Source: Paracoccus sp. C2R09
GTDB taxonomy: Bacteria > Pseudomonadota > Alphaproteobacteria > Rhodobacterales > Rhodobacteraceae
Reading direction: 5' to 3'
Length of the DNA stretch: 64,000 nt
NCBI RefSeq assembly: GCF_018860625.1
Contig: NZ_JAHKQB010000007.1
Location: forward strand, 1-64,000
This document shows, one piece after another, positions 30,705 through 39,944 of the stretch. Both the position numbers and the translations under genes were made by a program. Within the stretch, counting starts at the first letter, position 1. Every line of letters starts with the position of its first letter. The notes below the pieces were generated by a model. It worked only from the letters and a program-made list of their open reading frames with translations. It searched no databases and was not told the origin of the DNA.

Positions 30705-31451
30705 ATGACACACGGCAAGCAGACACATTTCGGTTTCCAGACCGTGGACGAGGATGCCAAGGCGGGCATGGTCCATGGCGTCTTCTCCAGCGTCGCATCG
30801 CGATACGACCTGATGAACGACCTCATGAGCGCGGGCATCCACCGTTTGTGGAAGACCGCGCTGATGGACTGGCTGGCGCCCCGCGACGGACAGCACCTGC
30901 TGGACGTGGCCGGCGGCACGGGCGACGTGGCCTTCCGCTTTCTGGAACGTGCGCCGGGCGCGCGCGTCACCGTCTGCGACATGACCGAATCCATGCTGGT
31001 CGAGGGGCAGAAGCGCGCCGAGGCCGTTGAACGCGCCGACCGTCTTGCCTGGGTCACGGGCGATGCGATGAAGCTGCCCTTCGCCGATGACAGCTTCGAC
31101 CGCTACACGATCAGCTTCGGCATCCGCAACGTCACCCGCATTCCCGACGCCCTGGCCGAGGCATACCGCGTCCTGCGTCCGGGCGGGCGGCTCGTGGTGC
31201 TGGAATTCAACCAGATCCCGGTGCCCGCGGCGCAATGGGCCTATGACCGCTACAGCTTCAACGTGATCCCCGCGATGGGGCAGGCGGTGACGGGCGATCG
31301 CGACAGCTATCAGTATCTGGTGGAATCGATCCGCAAGTTCCCCGACCAGGAGACCTTTGCCCAGATGATCCGCGATGCGGGCTTCGGACGGGTGCAGTAT
31401 CGCAACCTGTCCATGGGCATCGCCGCGCTGCATTCGGGCTGGAAGATCTGA
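30705..31451 (+). CDS. ubiE: ubiquinone/menaquinone biosynthesis C-methyltransferase UbiE
   Basis: A 248-residue SAM-dependent methyltransferase that C-methylates the benzoquinol ring in ubiquinone synthesis. Motif I is [17 protein letters not shown], with the family block [20 protein letters not shown]. The ATG at 30705 is chosen from the family N-terminus ([14 protein letters not shown]). Only 4 bases separate it from ubiB, so they are one operon. Confidence 0.95.
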   Translation: MTHGKQTHFGFQTVDEDAKAGMVHGVFSSVASRYDLMNDLMSAGIHRLWKTALMDWLAPRDGQHLLDVAGGTGDVAFRFLERAPGARVTVCDMTESMLVEGQKRAEAVERADRLAWVTGDAMKLPFADDSFDRYTISFGIRNVTRIPDALAEAYRVLRPGGRLVVLEFNQIPVPAAQWAYDRYSFNVIPAMGQAVTGDRDSYQYLVESIRKFPDQETFAQMIRDAGFGRVQYRNLSMGIAALHSGWKI

Positions 31452-31455
31452 GCCC

Positions 31456-32994
31456 ATGCGCGGACCCCTGAACATCCTGCGGCTGATCCGGACGGGCGCC
31501 ACCTTCGAACGGACCGGCGCGATGGCCGCCGTGCTGGACGCGGTGGATGCGCCGATCCGCCTGCGGATGGCCGCCCGCGTCATGGGCTGGCCCTTTCGCT
31601 GGTTGGGATACAAGGGCGATCCGAACCTGCCGCCGATCACACGTGCGATCACCGCCCTGGGGCCCGCCTACATCAAGTTCGGCCAGATCCTGTCCACGCG
31701 CGCCGATGTCGTGGGGCCGGAACTGGCCGGTCAGCTGCGGATGCTGCAGGACCGCCTGCCGCCCTTCGACACCGCCATCGCCCGCAAGGTCATCGAGGCC
31801 GAGCTGCGCGCACCCGTGGACGAGCTGTTCAGCGAGTTTTCCGAGCCCGTCGCCGCGGCCTCGATCGCGCAGGTCCACCGCGCCCGCATCCGCGAGACGG
31901 GCCACGAGATCGCCATCAAGGTCGTCCGCCCCGGCATCGGCCCGGCCTTCAAGCGCGACATCGACGCCTTTCATTTCGGCGCCCGCCTGATCGAGATCGT
32001 GGCCCCCTCGTCGCGCAGGTTGCGGCCGCGCGACGTGGTGCGCCATTTCGAACAGACCGTCACCGCCGAACAGGATCTTCGGCTCGAAGCTGCGGCCGCG
32101 TCGGAATTCGCCGATAACACCGCCGAGGATGCGGGTTTCCAGGTGCCCCGCCCCGAATGGGGACTGTCCGCCCGCCGGGTGATGAGCGCGGACTGGGCCG
32201 AGGGCCTGCCCATGGGCGACCGCGATGCGCTGATCGCGGCGGGCCATGACGTGACCGACATCGCGACCCGCGTCATCCAGCTGTTCCTGTCGCACGCCCT
32301 GCGCGACGGCTTCTTCCATGCCGACATGCATCACGGCAACCTGAAGGTCGCGGCGAACGGCAATGTCATCGCTTACGATTTCGGCATCATGGGCGAGATC
32401 GACGAATACACCCGCCGGGTCTATGCCCAGATCCTCTACGGCTTCATCCAGCGCGACTATCGCCGGGTGGCACGCGTGCATTTCGAGGCCGGATACGTCC
32501 CCCGCGACCGCGACGAGGCCGCCTTCGCCCGCGCCCTGCGCGCCGTGGGCGAGCCGATCTTCGGCGCCGATGCCAGCCGGATCAGCATGGCGAACCTGCT
32601 GTCCTATCTGTTCGAGGTAACCGAGCGTTTCGGCATGCCCACCCGGACCGAGCTGATCCTGCTGCAGCGCACCATGGTCGTGGTGGAAGGTGTCGCCCGT
32701 TCGCTGGACCCGCAGCTGAACATCTGGGACGCGGCCAAGCCGGTCGTGTCCGACTACATCAAGAAAAGCATCGGCCCCAAGGCGGTCGCCCACGACCTGG
32801 GCGAGGTCGCGCAGACCGTCGCCCGCTTCGGTCCGCTGCTGCCGCGCATGGTCGAGCAGGCGCTGTGGGAACGTGCCCACCCCGAAGAGGCACGCCTGAC
32901 CGTCATCGCCCCGCGTTCCGCCGTGCCGATCTGGCTGGTGACGACGCTTGCGCTGGCGGCCGGCACGGGAATCGGGCTGGCACTGGGCGGCTGA
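31456..32994 (+). CDS. ubiB: ubiquinone biosynthesis atypical kinase UbiB (ABC1/ADCK family)
   Basis: A 512-residue member of the ABC1/UbiB kinase-like family. It carries YIKFGQILSTRADVVGPE (the KxGQ motif), the AAASIAQVHRA loop, and HADMHHGNLKV, the alphaproteobacterial form of the metal-binding DxHxGN loop. A C-terminal hydrophobic segment (WLVTTLALAAGTGIGLALGG) anchors it in the inner membrane. It supports quinone ring hydroxylation, probably by moving lipid intermediates. In operon with ubiE. Confidence 0.94.
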   Translation: MRGPLNILRLIRTGATFERTGAMAAVLDAVDAPIRLRMAARVMGWPFRWLGYKGDPNLPPITRAITALGPAYIKFGQILSTRADVVGPELAGQLRMLQDRLPPFDTAIARKVIEAELRAPVDELFSEFSEPVAAASIAQVHRARIRETGHEIAIKVVRPGIGPAFKRDIDAFHFGARLIEIVAPSSRRLRPRDVVRHFEQTVTAEQDLRLEAAAASEFADNTAEDAGFQVPRPEWGLSARRVMSADWAEGLPMGDRDALIAAGHDVTDIATRVIQLFLSHALRDGFFHADMHHGNLKVAANGNVIAYDFGIMGEIDEYTRRVYAQILYGFIQRDYRRVARVHFEAGYVPRDRDEAAFARALRAVGEPIFGADASRISMANLLSYLFEVTERFGMPTRTELILLQRTMVVVEGVARSLDPQLNIWDAAKPVVSDYIKKSIGPKAVAHDLGEVAQTVARFGPLLPRMVEQALWERAHPEEARLTVIAPRSAVPIWLVTTLALAAGTGIGLALGG

Positions 32995-33461
32995 TCCGCC
33001 CCGGCATCCTTGGCAGGCATGATCGGGTTGTTCGCGCAGGCCGCTCAGCGGATCGGACGCACCGATGCGATCGGCCTGCGCGCAAACCGTCCGTGGGCGC
33101 CCTCCATCGCCCCCGGGCGGTATTCCATGCCGGGGGTCGAAACTGTCCCGGTAGGGCGTCAGCTTAGGCAGCTGGATTGGAAAATCAAGTCGTTCGTACA
33201 ATTCCCCGTGACCGCGCGTTCCGCCCCCATGCGGCCCCGGCCACCGACCCCGCTTGACGGCGATGGCGCCAACGGGCTGAATGATCGCAAGGGCCCTGCA
33301 TGTCGGGACGACAGGGCCGGGAAATGCGGGGGTGCCTGATGAACCGACCGGCGATTCTTCGTGAAATCCGTATTGCGGACCGCCCCGCGATCCTGGCGAT
33401 CCGGGACGTGACGTCGCGTCCGATCCGACCTCGGTCGCGATCCGGATCGGCCCGGAAGCGT
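32995..33461. other. gap between ubiB and the alpha-glucoside operon
   Basis: About 470 bases without a convincing gene. A perfect 12-base palindrome, CGATCCGGATCG, lies at 33438-33449. One frame near 33339 starts like a GNAT acetyltransferase (REIRIADRPAILAIR) but soon becomes Arg-rich and has no further motif, so it may be a decayed fragment or chance. The promoter of the next operon follows. Confidence 0.45.
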
Positions 33462-33490
33462 TTGACATCCGGCGACGAACTGCCGGATGT
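33462..33490 (+). promoter_or_regulatory. aglE promoter candidate with overlapping inverted repeat
   Basis: TTGACA at 33462-33467 would be a good -35 box; 17 bases later GGATGT is a poor -10. Arms ACATCCGGC (33465-33473) and GCCGGATGT (33482-33490) form a perfect 9-bp inverted repeat across both, with centres about 17 bp apart. It lies 55 bases before aglE, so a repressor bound here would block transcription. LacI-family regulation of agl operons is known in rhizobia, but no lacI-type gene is in the window. Confidence 0.55.
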
Positions 33491-33544
33491 TCGGCCCCAG
33501 GACCTGCCCTGCGGGGGCAGTCATCGACAGTCAGGGAGGACGAG

Positions 33545-34900
33545 TTGAAACACAGGATCATGACGACCGCCGCGGCCATCGCGCTGCTGGCAGGGACCGC
33601 GCAGGCCCAGCTGGTGATCGAACCGGGCAGCGACGACCGCATCGACTGGGACAGCCTGGAGGAGTTCAAGGCGGCCCATCCCGATCTGGAGGGCGAGAGC
33701 TTCGACATCCTCGGGCCCTGGCTGGGCGGCGACCAGGAGCTGTTCAGCTCGGTCATCGCCTATTTCAACGAGGCCACCGGCGCGCGCGCGAACTATTCGG
33801 GGTCCGACAGCTTCGAACAGCAGATCGTCATCGACAGCGAGGCCGGATCGCCCCCCGACGTGGCCGTCTTCCCGCAGCCGGGCCTTGCCGCGGACCTTGC
33901 CGCGCGCGGCTATATCCAGCCCCTGGGCGAGGAGAAGCGCCAGTGGCTGGTGGACAATTACGCCGCCGGCGAAAGCTGGGCCAAGCTGGGCACCTATGCC
34001 GGCCAGGACGGGACCGAGCAGCTGTTCGCCTTCCCCTACAAGGCCGACGTGAAATCGCTGGTCTGGTACGTCCCCGAGAATTTCGAGGATTTCGGCTACG
34101 AGATCCCCGAGACCTACGAAGAGCTGAAGGCCCTTACCGAACAGATGGCCGAGGATGGCGAGACGCCCTGGTGCATCGGCCTGGGATCGGGCGGCGCGAC
34201 CGGCTGGCCCGCGACCGACTGGGTCGAGGATCTGATGCTGCGCACCGCCACCCCCGAGGATTACGACGCCTGGACCTCGAACGGGATGCCGTTCAACGAT
34301 CCCAAGGTCGTCGCGGCCATCGAGGAATTCGGCTGGTTCGCCAAGAACGAGGACTTCGTCGCAGGCGGCGTGGGTGCCGTTCCGGTGACCGATTTCCGCG
34401 AGAGCCCCGCCGGTCTCTTCGACAGTCCTCCGGGCTGCTACATGCACCGCCAGGCCAGCTTCATCCCGACCTTCTTCCCCGAAGGCACGATGATCGGCGA
34501 GGATGCGGACTTCTTCTACATGCCCGCCCCCGAATCGGGTGATTTCGGCCAGCCCGTGCTGGGTGGCGGCACGATGTTCGCCGTCATGAGCGAGAACCCC
34601 GCCGCTATGGCCTTCATCGACTTCCTCCAGACCCCCGCCGCGCATGAGATCTGGATGGCGCAGAAGGGCTTCCTGACGCCCTTCAAGGGTGCCAATCCCG
34701 AAGCCTATGGCGACGAGACGCTGAAGCGGATGGGGCAGATCCTGCTGGATGCGACGGTGTTCCGCTTCGACGGGTCGGACCTGATGCCCGGTGCGATCGG
34801 TGCGGGTGCGTTCTGGACCGGCATGATCGACTTCGTCGGCGGCGATTCCGCGCAGGAGGTGGCCGACAGCATCCAGGAAACTTGGGCCTCGCTGGACTGA
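33545..34900 (+). CDS. aglE: alpha-glucoside ABC transporter substrate-binding protein, TTG start
   Basis: A 451-residue binding protein of family 1 size. The signal peptide is MKHRIMTTAAAIALLAGTAQA if translation starts at the TTG at 33545. That start has GGGAGGA about 4 bases upstream, and it adds the basic KHR that an export signal needs; the ATG at 33560 would lose both. The mature part has FDILGPWLGGDQELFSSVI and DVAVFPQPGLAADLAARGYI. It binds alpha-glucosides such as maltose, sucrose or trehalose in the periplasm. It leads the aglEFGAK operon, followed by a stable hairpin before aglF. Confidence 0.9.
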   Translation: MKHRIMTTAAAIALLAGTAQAQLVIEPGSDDRIDWDSLEEFKAAHPDLEGESFDILGPWLGGDQELFSSVIAYFNEATGARANYSGSDSFEQQIVIDSEAGSPPDVAVFPQPGLAADLAARGYIQPLGEEKRQWLVDNYAAGESWAKLGTYAGQDGTEQLFAFPYKADVKSLVWYVPENFEDFGYEIPETYEELKALTEQMAEDGETPWCIGLGSGGATGWPATDWVEDLMLRTATPEDYDAWTSNGMPFNDPKVVAAIEEFGWFAKNEDFVAGGVGAVPVTDFRESPAGLFDSPPGCYMHRQASFIPTFFPEGTMIGEDADFFYMPAPESGDFGQPVLGGGTMFAVMSENPAAMAFIDFLQTPAAHEIWMAQKGFLTPFKGANPEAYGDETLKRMGQILLDATVFRFDGSDLMPGAIGAGAFWTGMIDFVGGDSAQEVADSIQETWASLD

Positions 34901-34915
34901 TCCGGCCATGAACCG

Positions 34916-34939
34916 GGGCATGGCGATCGCGCCATGCCC
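34916..34939 (+). promoter_or_regulatory. intercistronic hairpin between aglE and aglF
   Basis: Perfect 10-bp stem, GGGCATGGCG and CGCCATGCCC, with an ATCG loop, 16 bases after the aglE stop and 28 bases before aglF. No T-run follows. Such structures after binding-protein genes often protect the upstream mRNA, giving more binding protein than permease. Confidence 0.6.
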
Positions 34940-34967
34940 GACGCGATACCGCAGGGGGTAGGACGAC

Positions 34968-35963
34968 ATGGAACTGTTCTGGCTGGCCATCAGCACCATC
35001 GCCATCGGCGTCTTCGGATGCGTGGCGTGGTTCTGGGGGTCGAACTGGGTCCTCGACAGGATCTTTCCGGCCAAGGGGCCGAATGCGGGGACGAACATCG
35101 GCCGCGCCAACCAGATCAGGCCGTGGCTGTTCCTGGGGCCCGCGATCATCTTCCTGGGGATGTATCTCGTCTATCCCGTCTTCGACAGCCTGTGGCGTTC
35201 GCTGTTCAATTCGAACGGCGAACGTTTCGTCGGGGCCGACAACTATGTCTGGTTGATGAATGACGGCAAGTTCCGCGAATCGATGCTGAACAACATGCTG
35301 TGGCTGCTGTTCGTCCCGGCGGCCTCGACCGCGTTCGGCCTGCTGGCGGCCCAGCTGACCGACCGGATCAGATGGGGCAGCATCGGCAAGTCGCTGATCT
35401 TCATGCCCATGGCCATCAGCTTTGTCGGCGCCGGCGTCATCTGGAAGTTCATCTACGAATACCGCGCCGAGGGTGAGGCCCAGATCGGCCTTCTGAACTG
35501 GATCGTCACCCGCTTCGGCGCCGAACCCCAGATCTGGCTGAGCCTGCCCTTCTGGAACAACTTCTTCCTGATGATCGTGCTGGTCTGGATCCAGACGGGC
35601 TTTGCCATGGTGATCCTGTCGGCGGCCCTGCGCGGCATCCCCGAGGAAACGGTCGAGGCCGCGGTGCTGGACGGCGCATCGCCCCTGCAGGTCTTCTTCA
35701 AGATCAAGGTGCCGCAGATCATGGGGACCATCGCGGTCGTCTGGACCACCATCACCATCGTCGTGCTGAAGGTCTTCGACATCGTCTTCGTCATGACCAA
35801 CGGGCAATGGGGCACGCAGGTACTGGCGAACCTGATGTACGACTGGATGTTCCGCGGCACGCCCGATTACGGGCGCGGCTCGGCCATCGCCATCGTCCTG
35901 ATGATCCTCGTGACGCCGATCATGGTCTGGAACATCTGGAACGCCCGCAAGGAGGTCCGCTGA
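34968..35963 (+). CDS. aglF: alpha-glucoside ABC transporter permease (MalF type)
   Basis: A 331-residue inner-membrane permease with about seven spans. An N-terminal pair of hydrophobic segments is followed by the conserved core, with the EAA-type loop at EETVEAAVLDGASPLQVFFK. It pairs with AglG to form the channel. GGGGGTAGG precedes the ATG. Its stop and the aglG start share one base (TGATG), so translation is coupled. Confidence 0.9.
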   Translation: MELFWLAISTIAIGVFGCVAWFWGSNWVLDRIFPAKGPNAGTNIGRANQIRPWLFLGPAIIFLGMYLVYPVFDSLWRSLFNSNGERFVGADNYVWLMNDGKFRESMLNNMLWLLFVPAASTAFGLLAAQLTDRIRWGSIGKSLIFMPMAISFVGAGVIWKFIYEYRAEGEAQIGLLNWIVTRFGAEPQIWLSLPFWNNFFLMIVLVWIQTGFAMVILSAALRGIPEETVEAAVLDGASPLQVFFKIKVPQIMGTIAVVWTTITIVVLKVFDIVFVMTNGQWGTQVLANLMYDWMFRGTPDYGRGSAIAIVLMILVTPIMVWNIWNARKEVR

Positions 35964-37090
35964 TGGAGGGGATGGCCGGACAGAAATCCTCGCTCGGCTG
36001 GGCGGTGAACATCGCGGCGTTCCTTCTGGTGCTGCTGTGGACGATCCCGACCCTGGGGCTGTTCGTGTCGTCGTTCCGCGACCGCGACCAGATCGCGCAA
36101 TCGGGCTGGTGGCAGAGCTTCTCGGGGTCCGAGCAGACCGGCTTCGTGCGTTCGGGAACGGAAGGCGTGCAGCAGGACGGCGTCTGGGTGATCGAGGGCA
36201 GTGTGACCGAGGGCGGCCAGACCCTGGTCGGCTGGGGCACGAATGCGCGCGAACCATCGGCCTTCGAACCGGGCGCGACCGCCGAGATCGACGAGGGCAT
36301 CGACATCACCGTGGCGGATGACGGCACCTATCGCATGGTGTCGGACACGCCGTTCGACATGCGCCGGGGTGAACGGATCTTCGTGACCACCGCGACCCCG
36401 CCCAGCTTCACGACCGACAACTATTCCCGCGTCCTGTCGGCGACGGGGCTGGGGCGCGCCTTCATGAACACGATGACGGTGACGATCCCGGCGACGGTGA
36501 TCCCCATCATGATCGCGGCCTTCGCGGCCTATGCGCTGGCATGGATGCAGTTCCCGGGCCGTGCGCTGCTGACCGCGGCGGTGGTGGGTCTTCTGGTGGT
36601 GCCGCTGCAGGTGGCGCTGATCCCGCTGTTGCGGATGCACAACGAGATGGGCATCGGCAAGGGGTATCTGGGGATCTGGCTTGCCCATACCGGCTTCGGC
36701 CTGCCCCTGGCCGTCTATCTTCTGCGCAACTACATGGTGGGCCTCCCGCGCGAGATCATAGAATCGGCACGCGTGGACGGAGCGACGGATTTCCAGATTT
36801 TCCGCCGCATCATCCTGCCGCTTTCCTTCCCGGCCCTTGCCAGCTTCGCGATCTTCCAGTTCCTCTGGGTGTGGAACGATCTGCTGGTCGCCACAGTCTT
36901 CCTGGGCAACACCCGCGAACAGCTGGTGATGACCGGCCTCCTGCGAGAGCTGATGGGCTCTCGTGGCGGGGAATGGGAGATCCTTGCGACATCCGCGTTC
37001 ATCTCGATCGCGGTGCCGTTGGGGGTCTTCTTCGCAATGCAGAAATACCTGGTCCGCGGATTGCTGGCCGGCTCCGTGAAAGGTGGATGA
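35963..37090 (+). CDS. aglG: alpha-glucoside ABC transporter permease (MalG type)
   Basis: A 375-residue permease. After the first span it has a large periplasmic insert of about 130 residues (from RDRDQIAQSGWW to MRRGERIFV), usual in AglG proteins. The remaining spans carry the EAA loop PREIIESARVDGATDFQIFR. GGAGGT precedes the ATG at 35963. It ends overlapping the start of aglA. Confidence 0.9.
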   Translation: MEGMAGQKSSLGWAVNIAAFLLVLLWTIPTLGLFVSSFRDRDQIAQSGWWQSFSGSEQTGFVRSGTEGVQQDGVWVIEGSVTEGGQTLVGWGTNAREPSAFEPGATAEIDEGIDITVADDGTYRMVSDTPFDMRRGERIFVTTATPPSFTTDNYSRVLSATGLGRAFMNTMTVTIPATVIPIMIAAFAAYALAWMQFPGRALLTAAVVGLLVVPLQVALIPLLRMHNEMGIGKGYLGIWLAHTGFGLPLAVYLLRNYMVGLPREIIESARVDGATDFQIFRRIILPLSFPALASFAIFQFLWVWNDLLVATVFLGNTREQLVMTGLLRELMGSRGGEWEILATSAFISIAVPLGVFFAMQKYLVRGLLAGSVKGG

Positions 37091-38627
37091 CTTGACGGAA
37101 CAGACGACGGATTGGTGGAAGGGCGGGATCATCTATCAGATCTACCCGCGCAGTTTCCAGGACACGACCGGCGACGGCGTGGGCGACCTTGCGGGGATCG
37201 CGCAGCGGCTTCCCTATGTCGCATCGCTTGGCGTGGACGCGGTCTGGATCTCTCCTTTCTTCACGTCTCCGATGAAGGATTTCGGTTATGACGTCAGCGA
37301 TTACCGCGGCATCGATCCGCTGTTCGGATCGATGGACGATTTCGACTGGCTGATCGAACGCGCCCATGAACTGGGCCTGAAGGTGATGATCGACCTGGTG
37401 ATGTCGCATACCTCGGACCAGCATTCCTGGTTCAAGGAAAGCCGCGCCAGCCGCAACAACGCCAAGGCCGACTGGTATGTCTGGGCCGATCCCCGGCCCG
37501 ACGGCACCGCGCCCAACAACTGGCTGTCGATCTTCGGCGGCAGCGCATGGCAGTGGGACGCGCGGCGCGAACAGTATTACCTGCACAACTTCCTGTCGTC
37601 GCAGCCGGACCTGAATTTCCACAACCCCGAGGTTCAGGACGCCCTGCTGGAGATGGCGAAGTTCTGGCTGGAACGCGGCGTGGACGGCTTCCGGCTGGAC
37701 ACGATCAACTTCTATTTCCACGACGCCCAGCTGCGCGACAACCCGCCCCTGGCGAAGGAATTGCGCAAGTCCGACACCGCGCCCGCCGTGAACCCCTACA
37801 ACCACCAGAGCCATCGCTTCTCGAAGTCGCAGCCCGAGAACCTCGCCTTCCTCGAACGCTTCAGCGAGACGATCAAGCCCTGGGGCGCCGTCGTCGTGGG
37901 CGAGATCGGCGACAGCGAACGCGGGCTGGAACTGCTGGAACAATATACCGGCGTGCCGGGTCGCGTGCAGATGTCCTATGTCTTCGACTTCCTGTCGGGC
38001 GACGACCTGCCCGCGTCCCGCATCGTCGAGACCTTCCGCCAGCTGCACGAGGCCGCGCCGAACGGCTGGGCCTGCTGGGCGATGTCGAACCATGACGTCG
38101 TGCGCCACATCACCCGCTGGAACCTGTCCGACCAGGCGGCCAAGGCCTATTGCACCGTGCTTCTGTGCCTGCGCGGTTCGGTCTGCCTGTACCAGGGCGA
38201 GGAACTGGGCCTGCCCGAGGCCGAGATCGCCTTCGACGACCTGCGCGACCCCTACGGGATCGAGTTCTGGCCTGAATTCAAGGGCCGCGACGGGTGCCGG
38301 ACGCCGATGGTCTGGGACATGGGCGTGAACGGCGGCTTCTCGACCTCGAAGCCCTGGCTGCCCGTGCCCCATACCCACCTGCAGCGCACCGCCGTCGCGC
38401 AAGAGGCCGACGCCCAGTCGCTGCTGCACCACTATCGTTGGGCCATCGGCCTGCGCCGCAAGCACAGCGCGCTGCGCCATGGCGACATGACCGAGATGGC
38501 GTCCGAGGGGCCAATCCTGTCCTTCCGGCGCGAGGACGACGTCCAGAGCCTGCTGATCCGCGCCAACCTGTCCGAGGACGAGGTGGACGGCCTGCGGCCC
38601 TGGCAGGTGCAGATCATCGAAGGTTAA
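37083..38627 (+). CDS. aglA: alpha-glucosidase, GH13 family
   Basis: A 514-residue TIM-barrel glycosidase. The GH13 landmarks are IYQIYPRSFQDTTGDGVGDL, DLVMSHTSDQHSWF, the nucleophile Asp in GFRLDTINFYFHD, the acid/base Glu in VVVGEIGDSERG, and WAMSNHDVVRH with the third Asp. It has no signal peptide, so it cleaves imported alpha-glucosides in the cytoplasm. The start could be GTG at 37083, or TTG at 37092 where AAAGGTGG sits at a better distance; both overlap or abut the aglG stop. Fourth gene of the agl operon. Confidence 0.93.
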   Translation: MDDLTEQTTDWWKGGIIYQIYPRSFQDTTGDGVGDLAGIAQRLPYVASLGVDAVWISPFFTSPMKDFGYDVSDYRGIDPLFGSMDDFDWLIERAHELGLKVMIDLVMSHTSDQHSWFKESRASRNNAKADWYVWADPRPDGTAPNNWLSIFGGSAWQWDARREQYYLHNFLSSQPDLNFHNPEVQDALLEMAKFWLERGVDGFRLDTINFYFHDAQLRDNPPLAKELRKSDTAPAVNPYNHQSHRFSKSQPENLAFLERFSETIKPWGAVVVGEIGDSERGLELLEQYTGVPGRVQMSYVFDFLSGDDLPASRIVETFRQLHEAAPNGWACWAMSNHDVVRHITRWNLSDQAAKAYCTVLLCLRGSVCLYQGEELGLPEAEIAFDDLRDPYGIEFWPEFKGRDGCRTPMVWDMGVNGGFSTSKPWLPVPHTHLQRTAVAQEADAQSLLHHYRWAIGLRRKHSALRHGDMTEMASEGPILSFRREDDVQSLLIRANLSEDEVDGLRPWQVQIIEG

Positions 38628-38644
38628 GGGGGGAAAGACCGAAG

Positions 38645-39862
38645 ATGGCAGATCTCAGGCTGGACGGCGTCGCCAAGTCCTATGGCGACGTGCAGGTCCT
38701 CAGCGATATCGACCTCGACATCCGCTCGGGCGAGTTCATCGTCTTCGTCGGGCCGTCCGGCTGCGGCAAGTCCACGCTGCTGCGCATGATCGCCGGGCTG
38801 GAACAGATCAGCGCGGGCACGCTGGATATCGACGGGCAGCGGATGAACGACATCCCGCCCAGCCAGCGCGGCATCGCGATGGTGTTCCAGTCCTACGCGC
38901 TCTATCCGCACATGACGGTGCGCGACAACATGGCCTTCGCGTTGAAGATCGCGGGCCAGTCCAAGGACCAGATCCAAGAGGCGACGGATCGCGCGGGCAA
39001 AATGCTGCAGCTGACGCCTTATCTGGACCGGCTGCCCAAGGCGCTGTCGGGCGGGCAGCGTCAGCGGGTGGCCATCGGGCGGGCCATCGTGCGCGATCCC
39101 AAGGTCTATCTGTTCGACGAGCCGCTGTCGAACCTGGACGCGGCGCTGCGCGTCGCCACCCGGATCGAGATCGCGCAGCTGAAGGCGTCCATGCCCGACC
39201 GCACGATGATCTATGTCACCCATGACCAGACCGAGGCCATGACACTGGCCGACCGCATCGTGGTCCTGGCCGGCGGCGGCATCGCGCAGGTCGGCGCGCC
39301 GCTGGAACTGTACGAACGTCCGGTCAACGAATTCGTGGCCCAGTTCATCGGCAGCCCCGCCATGAACCTGCTGCCCGGTCGCGTGACCTCCATCGGTCCG
39401 ATCACCACGGTCGAGCTGGATGGCGGACTGACCGCCCAGGTGGCGATCCCCACGCGCGCGGGCGACGAGGGGATGCCCGTGAACCTGGGCGTCCGCCCCG
39501 AGGACATGCGCGAGACCGACGGCCCCGGACTGTTCCAGGGCAAGGTGGATCTGACCGAGGCGTTGGGCGAGGTGACGCTGCTCTATTTCGGGACCGGCAA
39601 TGCCGAGGTGGTGCCGATCATCGCCAAGCTGCCGGGCATCCATCCGGGGCTGAACGGCAAGACGGTGCACTTGACCGCCGATCCGCAGGCGCTGCACCTG
39701 TTCCACAAGGGTGCATCGCTTCTCTATCGCGACGGGGCGGATGCGCTGCCGCCCTATGCGCCGCGGGTCGCCCCTTCGGGCGCGCCGGGTGGGACCGATC
39801 CGGGCGAGGGCACGGATCGCGGCATGGATGGCACCATCAAGCCCGAGGGTCCGGTCCGCTAG
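38645..39862 (+). CDS. aglK: alpha-glucoside ABC transporter ATP-binding protein (MalK type)
   Basis: A 405-residue ATPase. Walker A is VGPSGCGKSTLL, the signature is LSGGQRQRVAIGRAI, Walker B is KVYLFDEPLSNLD, followed by THDQTEAM. The C-terminal TOBE-type domain (about 240-370) is normal for MalK-like proteins. An extra Gly/Asp-rich tail of about 30 residues is odd. It powers uptake through AglFG. Last gene of the operon, followed by a strong hairpin. Confidence 0.93.
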   Translation: MADLRLDGVAKSYGDVQVLSDIDLDIRSGEFIVFVGPSGCGKSTLLRMIAGLEQISAGTLDIDGQRMNDIPPSQRGIAMVFQSYALYPHMTVRDNMAFALKIAGQSKDQIQEATDRAGKMLQLTPYLDRLPKALSGGQRQRVAIGRAIVRDPKVYLFDEPLSNLDAALRVATRIEIAQLKASMPDRTMIYVTHDQTEAMTLADRIVVLAGGGIAQVGAPLELYERPVNEFVAQFIGSPAMNLLPGRVTSIGPITTVELDGGLTAQVAIPTRAGDEGMPVNLGVRPEDMRETDGPGLFQGKVDLTEALGEVTLLYFGTGNAEVVPIIAKLPGIHPGLNGKTVHLTADPQALHLFHKGASLLYRDGADALPPYAPRVAPSGAPGGTDPGEGTDRGMDGTIKPEGPVR

Positions 39863-39873
39863 ATCCTGCCGAT

Positions 39874-39905
39874 TTCCGGTCCGCGACGAAACTCGCGGAC
39901 CGGAA
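39874..39905 (+). terminator. hairpin after aglK
   Basis: Perfect 12-bp stem, TTCCGGTCCGCG and CGCGGACCGGAA, with an 8-base loop, 11 bases after the stop codon. There is no clear T-run, so Rho or stability effects may contribute. Confidence 0.7.
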
Positions 39906-39944
39906 CGCATCCGTCATGCTATGATCCCCGACAGGGAGGATCAC

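Noticed and set aside
33010..33339. A 109-codon + strand frame between ubiB and aglE
   Set aside because: No ribosome binding site, no motif and Arg/Pro-rich composition typical of noncoding GC-rich DNA.
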